64,000 nt of DNA from Geothermovivens sp964644845 (lineage in GTDB: Bacteria > Zhuqueibacterota > Zhuqueibacteria > Oleimicrobiales > Geothermoviventaceae), in contig CAZXXS010000038.1 of the NCBI GenBank assembly GCA_964644845.1, positions 1 to 64,000 of the forward strand, given 5' to 3'. Below are positions 25,325 to 32,561 of this stretch, piece by piece. A program made the translations under genes and the position numbers. Under the pieces are notes generated by a model. The model did not search any database. It saw nothing but the letters and a program-made list of their open reading frames with translations, and was not told where the DNA came from. Numbering within the stretch: the stretch's first letter is position 1; every line of letters begins with the position of its first letter.

Positions 25325-25520
25325 CCGGCTTGAAGTCGGGGCATTCAGTCTTACGCTCTCGAGAACGTGCTGAGCCCGCCCCAGTCTCAGAGATCCGTGC
25401 AGACGCCTGGTCCGTACACCTCGTGGAGGCAGTCCCGTCCGGACCTTCGGGTGGAGCGAACAGCAGCACCCGACAACACGGATGCGCAATGGGTACCGGG
25501 AAGACAAGACTCTCCACCCC
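25325..25520 (+). ncRNA. Structured RNA candidate, HEARO / IscB omega-RNA-like, without a nearby nuclease gene
   Basis: Nested complementary segments: hairpin A CCGGCT/AGTCGG (25325-25339); hairpin B GGGC-TCAG-ACG closed by TCTCGAGA and CGT-CTGA-GCCC (25339-25377); outer stem P1 ATCCGTG 25393-25399 with CACGGAT 25477-25483; inside it P2 GGTCCG 25409-25414 with CGGACC 25440-25445 (capped by CCTC-GTG-GAGG) and P3 TCGGGTG 25447-25453 with CACCCGA 25467-25473. Hairpin A needs a G-U pair on the plus strand but an A-C mismatch on the minus strand, favouring plus transcription. From memory the sequence resembles HEARO RNAs that accompany IscB nucleases. No IscB or TnpB gene is adjacent, so it would be a solo or remnant copy. 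Exact ends are unknown. Confidence 0.55.
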
Positions 25521-25534
25521 CCCGCGGGCGTAAC

Positions 25535-25562
25535 AAAGGGCCAGGACGCGCGTCCTGGCCCT
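25535..25562 (-). terminator. Terminator of hsp20
   Basis: A perfect 26-base palindrome (25537-25562; AGGGCCAGGACGC and its complement) starts 24 bases past the hsp20 stop and is followed on the minus strand by TTGTTACG. The stem is very strong, the T-run short. Confidence 0.6.
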
Positions 25563-25585
25563 CCCACATTCCCCAGGCCCTCCGG

Positions 25586-26032
25586 TTACTTCACCTCGAT
25601 CGGGATTTCTTTGGGTTTCGCTTCTTCCTTTTTCGGGATTTCGATCACCAGGACGCCGTCCTTGTACGTGGCCTTGACTTTAGTCGGATCGATGCTGGCC
25701 GGCAGAGTGAAACTGCGCTGGAACACTCCGTACACACGCTCAGCCACGTGGAACTGCGCTCCTTCCTCTTCCTTTTCCTGTTTCTTCTCGCCGCGGATCG
25801 TGAGAACGTTGTCCTCGATGTTGATCTTGAGATCGTCTTTCTTCATTCCCGGAAGCTCGGCTTTCACAACCAGCACATCATCCTTTTCGATGACGTCCAC
25901 CGGCGGTGCCCAAATCGTTGGCGCGGTGCGCCCTTCACCCGTCGCCCGACCGAAGAACTCATCGAACAGTCGGTTCACTTCCTCCTGAAATCCCGCGATG
26001 TCCCTCACTGGTCTCCATCTTACCACTGCCAT
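25586..26032 (-). CDS. Hsp20 / alpha-crystallin small heat-shock protein
   Basis: 148 residues. N-terminal arm (VRDIAGFQEEVNRLFDEFFG), alpha-crystallin domain (~45-135; WAPPVDVIEKDDVLVVKAELPGMKKDDL ... GVFQRSFTLPASID), and a C-terminal extension with the IPI-type motif (KEIPIEVK) used for oligomer assembly. It is an ATP-independent holdase. ATG 26032 follows GGAGGTGA. A near-perfect sigma-54 promoter lies at 26093-26108 and a palindromic terminator follows, so it is a single-gene unit. Confidence 0.95.
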   Translation of the reverse strand: MAVVRWRPVRDIAGFQEEVNRLFDEFFGRATGEGRTAPTIWAPPVDVIEKDDVLVVKAELPGMKKDDLKINIEDNVLTIRGEKKQEKEEEGAQFHVAERVYGVFQRSFTLPASIDPTKVKATYKDGVLVIEIPKKEEAKPKEIPIEVK

Positions 26033-26478
26033 TCAAATCACCTCCGTTCGCTTTTTCAGTCCCCTGCTTCAACCCTTTTCGCTGCCGGGTTTTGCAAGCC
26101 ATGTGCCAGAATCGAAACAACAGGCTAAGCAGTTTAGATTTCAGCACTTACGCCAAGAATCAGGAACGGGTTGACTTTCTGCCATTTTTGCAGGCCGTGC
26201 GTCGAAATGACTTGTGTCTGACAGAAGGATTGAGGACTCAGAAAGAATGACAGAAATGCTCACGGGTGATGGAAAAGCGTAAAGCGGAAAGGCAGGCGAA
26301 CAAGAAACCAGGGCAAACCGGGCTGAGTCCGAGAGGAATGCACTTAGGCGGGCCCCGCACGCCGGAACGCAGTCTTCTGCTCAGGCTGGAACGCGTGACA
26401 CCGAGGGACTTTGCACCCCACACGCACACCCGAGCGTCCTCCCGAAACGCTTGCGATCGACAAAACGGCCCCTGCGCT
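26033..26478. other. hsp20 promoter region and downstream end of the DUF1893 gene
   Basis: 446 bases. The proximal part holds the sigma-54 element (26093-26108), and the distal end holds the terminator at 26462-26487. Any activator site should lie at 26110-26300, but no clear palindrome is visible there. Confidence 0.5.
26093..26108 (-). promoter_or_regulatory. Sigma-54 (RpoN) promoter for hsp20
   Basis: On the minus strand TGGCAC-ATGGC-TTGCA matches the -24/-12 consensus (TGGCACG-N4-TTGCA) at all but one position, with exact spacing. Transcription would start near 26081, ~50 bases before the hsp20 ATG. Sigma-54 control would require an AAA+ enhancer-binding protein, not found in this window. 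Confidence 0.65.
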
Positions 26479-26487
26479 TCAGGGCCG
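26462..26487 (-). terminator. Terminator overlapping the DUF1893 stop codon
   Basis: On the minus strand CGGCCCTG-AAGCG-CAGGGGCCG (one bulged base) is followed by TTTTGTCG. The TGA of the gene lies in the hairpin loop region, so the terminator is embedded in the end of the gene. Confidence 0.6.
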
Positions 26488-26943
26488 CTGGATGCCCCCA
26501 GCAGACCGTGCCCGAAGTTTCTCCAGAAACTCCTCGGGAGAGCCGCACTCCAGGGCCAGACTCTCCATCGGGCACAAACCATCACCGCTCTGGTTCAAAA
26601 TGCGCGGCACAAGTCTGCGCGCGAACCAGTGGATGCCGTAGCGCTCGAGCACATCTACCGCCGCTTCGCTGGCCAAGGGTGTCAGCACCTCAGCAACGCC
26701 ACCGCTGGCACACAACCAGGCAGCGGCGCGACCGATCACCCGATCCAGCACCAGCGCTCCGTTGAGCTCCGGCCCAAGCGCATCCAGCGCTTCGAGAAGC
26801 GGTGTCAGCCTTTCCTTGCTCGAGGTGTACAGCGTCTGTCCCTCACGTTCGACAACAAGCGTGTAGGGGCTCGCCTCGAATTCCTGCAGTTTGCGCAGCT
26901 TCTCGGTGTCCGTGAGCACGTGGAGTAGACCGTCTTCGCACAT
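26479..26943 (-). CDS. DUF1893 (TM1506-like) protein
   Basis: 154 residues from ATG 26943. The pattern fits DUF1893: YTLVVEREGQTLYTSSKERLTPLLEAL, then GALVLDRVIGRAAAWL, then a deaminase-like core and the conserved ILNQSGDGLCPMESL near the end. The Thermotoga homologue has a cytidine-deaminase-like fold of unknown role; Cys and Asp/Glu residues that could bind a ligand are kept. An open frame runs 40 codons further upstream, but that part does not fit the family. The ribosome site (GGAACGG) is weak, so the start is uncertain. Confidence 0.8.
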   Translation of the reverse strand: MCEDGLLHVLTDTEKLRKLQEFEASPYTLVVEREGQTLYTSSKERLTPLLEALDALGPELNGALVLDRVIGRAAAWLCASGGVAEVLTPLASEAAVDVLERYGIHWFARRLVPRILNQSGDGLCPMESLALECGSPEEFLEKLRARSAGGIQRP

Positions 26944-27149
26944 CCGTTCCGGCGCGCGTCGCACACAACCGGCAAGGGAGGAAAAATGAACAAGTCTCTG
27001 AAGTGCAACCGTGGCGCGGACGTCTCCCACCTTCCGCCAGCCGCCGTCACGGCGCAAGGACAAACCGGGTTCGGCAGCGCGTGCCTCAGCAGCGGCCCGG
27101 TCAGCCAGCGGTCGTTACTCTTGCAGTCCCGCTTCTTACAGGTGGTCGC

Positions 27150-27833
27150 TCAGTCGCGCGACTCGCGCAACAGCAGCAGTCGCACCAGTTGCAGCACGGC
27201 CACAGCGGCGGCAGCCAGGTAGGTCAGAGCCGCTGCTTGCAGCACCTCCCGCGCCGCGGCCAGCTCCTGAGGTGCAAGGTAGCCGCCCTTCCGAAGCTGT
27301 GCCAACGCACGGCTGCTGGCGTTGAACTCAACCGGCAGCGTAACCAGGTGAAAGAGCACGGCACCAGCGAAAAAGATGATGCCCAGGTCGAACAACCTGA
27401 GGGACGAAAAGATCAGTCCGATAAAAATGAGGGGCCAAGCCAGTTGCGAGCCCAGATTGGCAACTGGAACGATGGCGTTTCGAATGGCAAGGGGCGCGTA
27501 GCCAACTTTGTGTTGAATTGCGTGGCCGCACTCGTGAGCAGCCACGCCCACAGCGGCTACCGAATCCGAGTGGTAAGTGCTCTCGGACAGTCTCAGTGTC
27601 CGCGTCCGCGGGTCGTAGTGGTCGGTAAGTTCGCCCGGCACGAGTTCCACGTCAACGTCCAGAATGCCGTTGTCGCGCAAGAGGAGCTGCGCCACCTGGG
27701 CAGCGGTCAGGCCTCGTGCGTTACGCACCCGCTGCCACTTCGCGAATGTGGACTTGACCTTGGCCTGCGCGTAGAGTGTGAACAGAATGGCCGGCAACAG
27801 AAGGATCAGATCTGTTGTCGAGAAAAAGAACAT
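27150..27833 (-). CDS. YugP-family zinc-dependent membrane metallopeptidase
   Basis: 227 residues: N-terminal membrane helix, soluble segment with the metal motif HECGH (in VAAHECGHAIQHKVGY), two central helices (VANLGSQLAWPLIFIGLIFS and following), a third Glu-bearing segment (LPVEFNASSRAL), and a C-terminal helix. This is the layout of the neutral zinc metallopeptidase (YugP/DUF2268-type) family; substrates are unknown. ATG 27833 has GGAGGG upstream. Confidence 0.9.
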   Translation of the reverse strand: MFFFSTTDLILLLPAILFTLYAQAKVKSTFAKWQRVRNARGLTAAQVAQLLLRDNGILDVDVELVPGELTDHYDPRTRTLRLSESTYHSDSVAAVGVAAHECGHAIQHKVGYAPLAIRNAIVPVANLGSQLAWPLIFIGLIFSSLRLFDLGIIFFAGAVLFHLVTLPVEFNASSRALAQLRKGGYLAPQELAAAREVLQAAALTYLAAAAVAVLQLVRLLLLRESRD

Positions 27834-27972
27834 CGCCGCACTCCCTCCTCGGTTTCTACCCGGGTTGACTTATTCCGGACGTGCCAATTCAAGGTCGTGG
27901 CGACACGTTCCCGCCGTCAAAATGCGCTTGCGTGCCGCGCTACAACTCACCCGCCTTGCTCTGTAATCGCTT

Positions 27973-28983
27973 TCAGATCACAAGAGGTTCCAGATATTTA
28001 ACCATCTGGAGCAAGTTGCCGTGAGGGCCACCGGCGAAATAGCGCACCTCGTCCATCGACCGGTGGATGATGTGCAGACCAAAGCCGCCCGTACGACGGT
28101 CCTCTACCGCTTTCTCCACATCGTACGGCTTGATTTCCCACTGTTCGAAAGGCTCCCCACCGTCCTCGAGTTCGACGACGAACACGCGCGCGTTGTAACC
28201 GCATTTGGCGCGGATCCAACCGGACGGACGCGAATGGTACGCGTGCTCCACGATGTTCAGGCAAGCTTCGTAGACAGCGATCTTGATTTTGCCCACTTCG
28301 CGTTCGTCGAAACCCGCCTCTTCAGCCATTCCCGTCACAAAATCACACACATCGTAGATCTCATCCACAGTACTTTCGACCTGAATCACCCGGTGGTGCA
28401 TGTCCGGAGTAATTCGGGTCAGCTCCCCGTTGCCTGGAGCGGGACGCGGCGCCGGTTGCTCCGTGCCCACAGGTTTGCCTTGCACTGGCGAATCCCAGGG
28501 CAAGGTTCGGCTCCTCGACGGATTCCCGTTCTCGACAACCGTCTGGGCCGACGCCTCCTCGGGTCGCTTCGAAAGCCGGGCCCCGAGCTCTTCAAGAACG
28601 CGCGATTCGTCGTTCTCAACCCGCAGGTAGGTCAACGGGCTGAAGGTGACCAGGTTGTTCAGGGCCGTGCTGTGCAGATTGATCAGCCGTACCTCCGCCT
28701 TCTTGCGCCGCGCGTGGGCCGTAGCTTCAAACAAAGCCACAATGAAACTTGCGGACGGGAAATGCACCTTCTCCATGTCTACAAGGATTTCCTGACAGCC
28801 GATTCGCAGGCACGCGTCAGTCGCCTTCAGCAGCGCTCGACCCGCTTTGGCTTGATCCTGCAATTCTACGATCCGCAACCTCGCCGACTTGACAGCAGCC
28901 GGAATCGGTTCAATTTGAACCCACTGTTGCAGCTCGTCCCAGCCCGATGACGTTTTCGAGGATGGTTCACTCGCCGATGCCAA
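27973..28983 (-). CDS. STAS domain fused to RsbW-like anti-sigma kinase domain
   Basis: 336 residues. An N-terminal STAS-like domain (~20-115; ALLKATDACLRIGCQEILVDMEKVHFPSASFIVALF), a ~80-residue Pro-rich linker, then a HATPase_c domain (~205-336) with N box EACLNIVEHAY, G1 DGGEPF and G2 GGFGLHIIHRS. STAS antagonists and RsbW/SpoIIAB kinases are normally separate partners in partner-switching regulation; here they are one chain. No sigma factor or phosphatase is adjacent. The start is TTG 28983, seven bases after GGAGGG. Confidence 0.8.
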   Translation of the reverse strand: MASASEPSSKTSSGWDELQQWVQIEPIPAAVKSARLRIVELQDQAKAGRALLKATDACLRIGCQEILVDMEKVHFPSASFIVALFEATAHARRKKAEVRLINLHSTALNNLVTFSPLTYLRVENDESRVLEELGARLSKRPEEASAQTVVENGNPSRSRTLPWDSPVQGKPVGTEQPAPRPAPGNGELTRITPDMHHRVIQVESTVDEIYDVCDFVTGMAEEAGFDEREVGKIKIAVYEACLNIVEHAYHSRPSGWIRAKCGYNARVFVVELEDGGEPFEQWEIKPYDVEKAVEDRRTGGFGLHIIHRSMDEVRYFAGGPHGNLLQMVKYLEPLVI

Positions 28984-29334
28984 TCCGAGACCCTCCAGAA
29001 AACCTGCTCCATGGTGCCCAGTTCCCGTCCGGCCCAGCTAAGGACGCGTGTCCCAACAAGAGACACACGTCGCCCCCTGCCAGGCTTGTGTCCTTCTCTC
29101 GTCACTCTGTGCAGCGCAAGACACATGCCACACCATTCCGGCATCCCCCAGCCGAGACACACTTACCCCCAGTCGCGGCAACTACGAAGCAACCCGCCAC
29201 AAAGGCGGCACTTTCCGGGATCCAGGAACAAGAGCCGCACCCGACACCGGGAGCACAATCCAGTGCGGACCTGCCCAGTTTGTCTCTACCCTCAGGTCGG
29301 CCGTCGTTTTTGCCTTCAAGAGTTCGGAGTTCCC
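28984..29334. other. Intergenic region, nothing recognised
   Basis: 351 bases between the NapH-type gene end and the STAS-HATPase start. It has a weak GTGTC/GACAC inverted repeat near 29050. No gene, promoter or terminator can be supported. Confidence 0.45.
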
Positions 29335-30915
29335 TCAGCCTCCGTAGGTTTGGTCTGTCCCCTCCGAGCTAACCTTGGTACCGTCCGCCAGAAAACGCTC
29401 TTCTCCTGCCCGCGTTACAAAGATCCCCGGGATCCCCTCAACCGGACACTTGTTTTCGCAAATCCCACAGCCGATGCAGAGTTCTTCCACCACGTACGGA
29501 AACTTCACCACTTTCTTCTCACCTCGTGGTGTGACCACTTCCCGCACATCGAAGCGAATCGCCTTGTCAGGAACAGGACAGTGTTCCTCACAAACCAAGC
29601 AGTCCTCGTAACGGTACCACGGGATGCAGCGCGTGTGATCAAAGTAAGCGATGCCCATCCGGGTCTTTTGTTTTGTCTGAAGGTCAAGTGGGAAGATGGC
29701 CCCCGTCGGACAGACTTCGGAACACAGCGTGCAGTTGTACTCGCAGTAGCCGTAGCGCATGTCGGCCTTCGGGGTCCAAAAGGCCTCGAGTCCCGCCTCC
29801 AGGAAAGACGGCTGCAAACACGCCCCGGTGGTCGAGCAGATGCGCACGCACTCGTGACACCGAATGCAGCGGTCCAGGAATTCTTTTTCCACCAGTGCGC
29901 CCGGCGGACGAATGGCTGAACCCTGGCTGCGACGATCGGTAAATCCCACGTTCAGCGCCACAGCAGCCGTTGCTCCGCCAACCAGGGATTCCACAAAGTG
30001 GCGCCTCGACAGATCCACACGTTTGTCAGCTTCGGCTCTCGGCAGACCGATCGTGTAGTGAATCGCGTTCGTGGGACAAATCGCCGCGCACTCCTGACAT
30101 TCGATGCACTCGCTGGTTAGTGTAGTCCGGAAGTCGTCTTCAACCGCGTTCATGCGACAGTGCAACTGACACAAACCGCAATCGATGCACGCATCGGTAA
30201 CAATCCGACGGGTAAGCCGAAAACGAGCGAATAGTCCCAGCAGCGCACCGAGAGGACAAAGGTTGCGGCACCAGAATCGGCGCTGAAGGCGCCCCAACAC
30301 CACGATGCCGAGGAAAATCGAGAAAATGAGAAAGCTGCCTCTAAAGTGCGGCATACTCACCGGCAACACGCGCTGCTGAAGGGTATCCAGCAGCGAGTAT
30401 GCCGGGTCGGAAAGCCAGGGAATATCCGAAGCCGCGCCAAGTACCGTGAGCACCGACTGGGCGAACCACGGGTAGAGGGCTGTCGTAAAGGTTCGCGTGA
30501 TGATCGAAATGGGATCAAAATAGCCCGCAAACTGGATGGAAAACACGCTGCCGAGAAGAACGGCGGTCAGCAGGGCGTACTTCCAGCTGCGGAAACGCAG
30601 GCTGTCGCGTTGTCCCACCTTCTTGCGCGGACGGCTCAGCAGTTTGTCCGTAAAGTCCAGGAGGGTGCCAAGCGGGCAGATCCAGCCGCAAAAAAAGCGG
30701 CCAAAAGGGATCGTAAGCACCAGAATCGCCAGGCCAATGACCACAGATGCCACAAATGCTCGAGAAGAGACGATTGTGATCACCGCCGCCAGCGGACTGG
30801 CCCGCAAAAAAAGATCGGATGGGATTCCGGACTCGTAGGGATAGCTGGCCTGAAGAAACAGGTAGACAAAAAGCGCGAAAAACAGGATCTGCGAAACCCG
30901 CCGGGCGGTGCGCAT
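29335..30915 (-). CDS. NapH/NapG-like fusion: membrane and periplasmic polyferredoxin
   Basis: 526 residues. The first ~270 form a NapH/CcoG-like membrane unit with five to six helices and the two CxxxCP motifs (CGWICPLG, CRNLCPLG), followed by two 4Fe-4S motifs (CIDCGLCQLHC, CIECQECAAICP). At ~315 an internal RR motif and hydrophobic stretch (LSRRHFVESLVGGATAAVAL) mimics a NapG/MauM Tat signal, and four more ferredoxin motifs follow (CIRCHECVRIC, CTLCSEVCP, CLVCEEHCP, CIGCGICENKCP). It likely passes electrons from quinol or ferredoxin to the periplasm. ATG 30915 has GGGAGGAAGA before it. Partners are the DUF362 protein and the NapC-type cytochrome next door. Confidence 0.85.
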   Translation of the reverse strand: MRTARRVSQILFFALFVYLFLQASYPYESGIPSDLFLRASPLAAVITIVSSRAFVASVVIGLAILVLTIPFGRFFCGWICPLGTLLDFTDKLLSRPRKKVGQRDSLRFRSWKYALLTAVLLGSVFSIQFAGYFDPISIITRTFTTALYPWFAQSVLTVLGAASDIPWLSDPAYSLLDTLQQRVLPVSMPHFRGSFLIFSIFLGIVVLGRLQRRFWCRNLCPLGALLGLFARFRLTRRIVTDACIDCGLCQLHCRMNAVEDDFRTTLTSECIECQECAAICPTNAIHYTIGLPRAEADKRVDLSRRHFVESLVGGATAAVALNVGFTDRRSQGSAIRPPGALVEKEFLDRCIRCHECVRICSTTGACLQPSFLEAGLEAFWTPKADMRYGYCEYNCTLCSEVCPTGAIFPLDLQTKQKTRMGIAYFDHTRCIPWYRYEDCLVCEEHCPVPDKAIRFDVREVVTPRGEKKVVKFPYVVEELCIGCGICENKCPVEGIPGIFVTRAGEERFLADGTKVSSEGTDQTYGG

Positions 30916-31099
30916 TCTTCCTCCCTGGGCAGTCCAAGTCGATCTTGTGAAAGCACCACGTCCGGTAAAATGGCGCACAAACAGCGCTCCCCCACCACGT
31001 AAGGCGTCCCCGCACTTGCCCGCCGCGTGATTTCCTCACGCGAGTGAAAATCTTTTCGCCCCCTCCCCTCCACAAGGGTCTTCCAGCTGCAGAGATCGG

Positions 31100-32011
31100 C
31101 TACGCACTGCTCAAGTCCACTTCTTTCACAGCTACTTTGGCAAGATCGATCTCACCGAATCCCCGTCTGTGCGCTTCTACCAGGTACGGCAAATCCGTGC
31201 CTTTTTTGCCGAACAACGTGGCAGCGTAGGCATCTGCCGCGACGCGATCTACGCTGGCCAGGACAATCTTGGGGGTCCGCACATCCCGCAGGTTTCCGCC
31301 CTGGGGACCGTTGGCAACCAAAATGCGGTAGGCGTCCACAATTGTAAGTTGCGGTTTGAGAACGAGATTCAGGTCGGCGAGTTTCACCGGGAAATGGTTG
31401 TGAATTTTGCCGCGATCACCTCCGATTACACCCATGATGTTTTTCAGCCCAATGGTCAACCCGGCCATGGCGTGATGCTTTGCAATGGGCACGTTGATGA
31501 AAACGTCCGCCTCCAACGCGTCCTCGTAGAAGGGCCACGACCTAAGCATTTCCCCTTCGGGGATGGTTACATCTTTGAACTTGTTCTCGTGGCAGTAGGT
31601 AACTTTGGCACCTGCCGCTTTTGCCGCCTTCTGAATGCCGCTGCGCAAGTAGCAACGGCGAGCCCGGTTGCACGTGCGGTCGAAAACGCGCACTTCCTTG
31701 GCTCCTGCTTGGTAGCAGAGCCGCACAACCTCTGCCACCACCTCGGGGTTGGTGTTGGCCGCCTGCTCCGGGCGCCGATCCCAGCCCATGTTCGGCTTCA
31801 CAACGACCACGTCCCCCTTTGACACGAATTTGCCCATTCCGCCCAGTCCGTCTACGACGGTGCGCACCAGCTCTGCCGGAGAGCCGTTTTTCGCTACCAC
31901 CACCTCCGCCTTGGAACTGGCAGTAGCCGCAAGCCCCTTTAGCACCATCGGACCAGCCGCAGACAAGGCAGCGGCAGCAGAGGTGACCTTCAGAAACTCT
32001 CGCCTGTTCAT
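31100..32011 (-). CDS. Tat-exported DUF362 protein
   Basis: 303 residues. The N-terminus MNRREFLKVTSAAAALSAAG is a twin-arginine signal. The body is DUF362: VVVKPNMGWDRRPEQAANTNPEV, IAKHHAMAGLTIGLKNIMGV and IHNHFPVKLADLN. DUF362 proteins often sit with ferredoxin genes and are thought to bind Fe-S or metal cofactors; function is unproven. Some family members carry a ferredoxin domain, this one does not. ATG 32011 has GGAGAG upstream. It precedes the NapH-type gene on the same strand by 184 bases. Confidence 0.88.
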   Translation of the reverse strand: MNRREFLKVTSAAAALSAAGPMVLKGLAATASSKAEVVVAKNGSPAELVRTVVDGLGGMGKFVSKGDVVVVKPNMGWDRRPEQAANTNPEVVAEVVRLCYQAGAKEVRVFDRTCNRARRCYLRSGIQKAAKAAGAKVTYCHENKFKDVTIPEGEMLRSWPFYEDALEADVFINVPIAKHHAMAGLTIGLKNIMGVIGGDRGKIHNHFPVKLADLNLVLKPQLTIVDAYRILVANGPQGGNLRDVRTPKIVLASVDRVAADAYAATLFGKKGTDLPYLVEAHRRGFGEIDLAKVAVKEVDLSSA

Positions 32012-32561
32012 GGTCGCTCTCCCCAGAATTCGGTTGAGCCGCGCTGTGCGGGTCGCAAACGCTTCACCGCAGCAACAGCACACGCCAACCCTGCGTCCAT
32101 CCGATTCAATTCAAAGTAGCGAAATCAGGGCCAAAATGCAAGAAGCTGAGCGCGCAGCACTCCCTACTTTTTGCAGCGCAAATCCCACCCGAGTTCTGAA
32201 CACCCTGTCAGCTTTTGGGTTCCACCGGGGGAAAACGTCCGCAAACCCGGCCACCGTCTTTTCACAGCACCGTGCGAAGCCCAGCAGCCGGGGCTGGTCT
32301 GAAGAGATGGCAGGAATTGCCACCGCTTTCGCTTGCCATTTGGTAGAGGATTTCTTAGATTTCAACCCGCGAAAAGACCTCAAGATCCGCGGAACTCGCA
32401 GCCACGCCGTCTTACCGTCTCACGTGATCTTCTTGCGGCTAATCCGCAGCGGGTGCGGCGTAGTGCAGAAACTTCTTCGCGCTGATCAGACGCGGCACCA
32501 ACCACCGCAACTCAGCGCATCTCACACACAACACTGCAATCTGAACCAGGTGGAGGTGGGC
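32012..32561. other. Divergent control region between DUF362 and NapC-type genes
   Basis: 550 bases that should carry both promoters. TTGCAT-N17-TACTTT on the minus strand (upstream of DUF362) is only a weak match. A TGGCA-N5-TGCCA hairpin lies near 32315 and GCGG-CTAAT-CCGC near 32435. No FNR-type palindrome was seen. Confidence 0.4.

Larger units (their letters stand above)
25010..25585. other. 576-base gap holding a structured RNA candidate and the hsp20 terminator
   Basis: Most of the gap is explained by the RNA-like structure at 25325-25520 and the palindromic terminator at 25535-25562. Bases 25010-25320 hold the upstream region of the mini-dnaJ; short inverted repeats such as GCCGGGATCCCGGGC (around 25245-25261) are present. 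The open frames across the region are not gene-like. Confidence 0.5.

Noticed and set aside
25290..25517. Minus-strand ORF over the structured RNA as a TnpB C-terminus
   Set aside because: No RuvC or zinc-finger part can fit between the hsp20 terminator and this segment, and stem pairing explains the sequence better.
26986..27222. Small plus-strand ORF with a perfect GGGAGG before its ATG
   Set aside because: It runs antisense into the YugP-type gene, has Ser/Arg-rich composition and no family resemblance; the ribosome-site match is taken as chance.
31024..31042. CGCGTGA-TTTCC-TCACGCG hairpin as a terminator of the DUF362 gene
   Set aside because: Good stem but no T-run on either strand; reported only here.
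32310..32330. TGGCAG...TTGCC as a sigma-54 promoter for the cytochrome
   Set aside because: Spacing between the halves is two bases too short and it is better read as a small hairpin.
31749..32561. Extra 271 codons at the N-terminus of the NapC-type cytochrome
   Set aside because: Antisense to DUF362 and then noncoding; the ATG at 32562 has GGAGG and begins the membrane helix.
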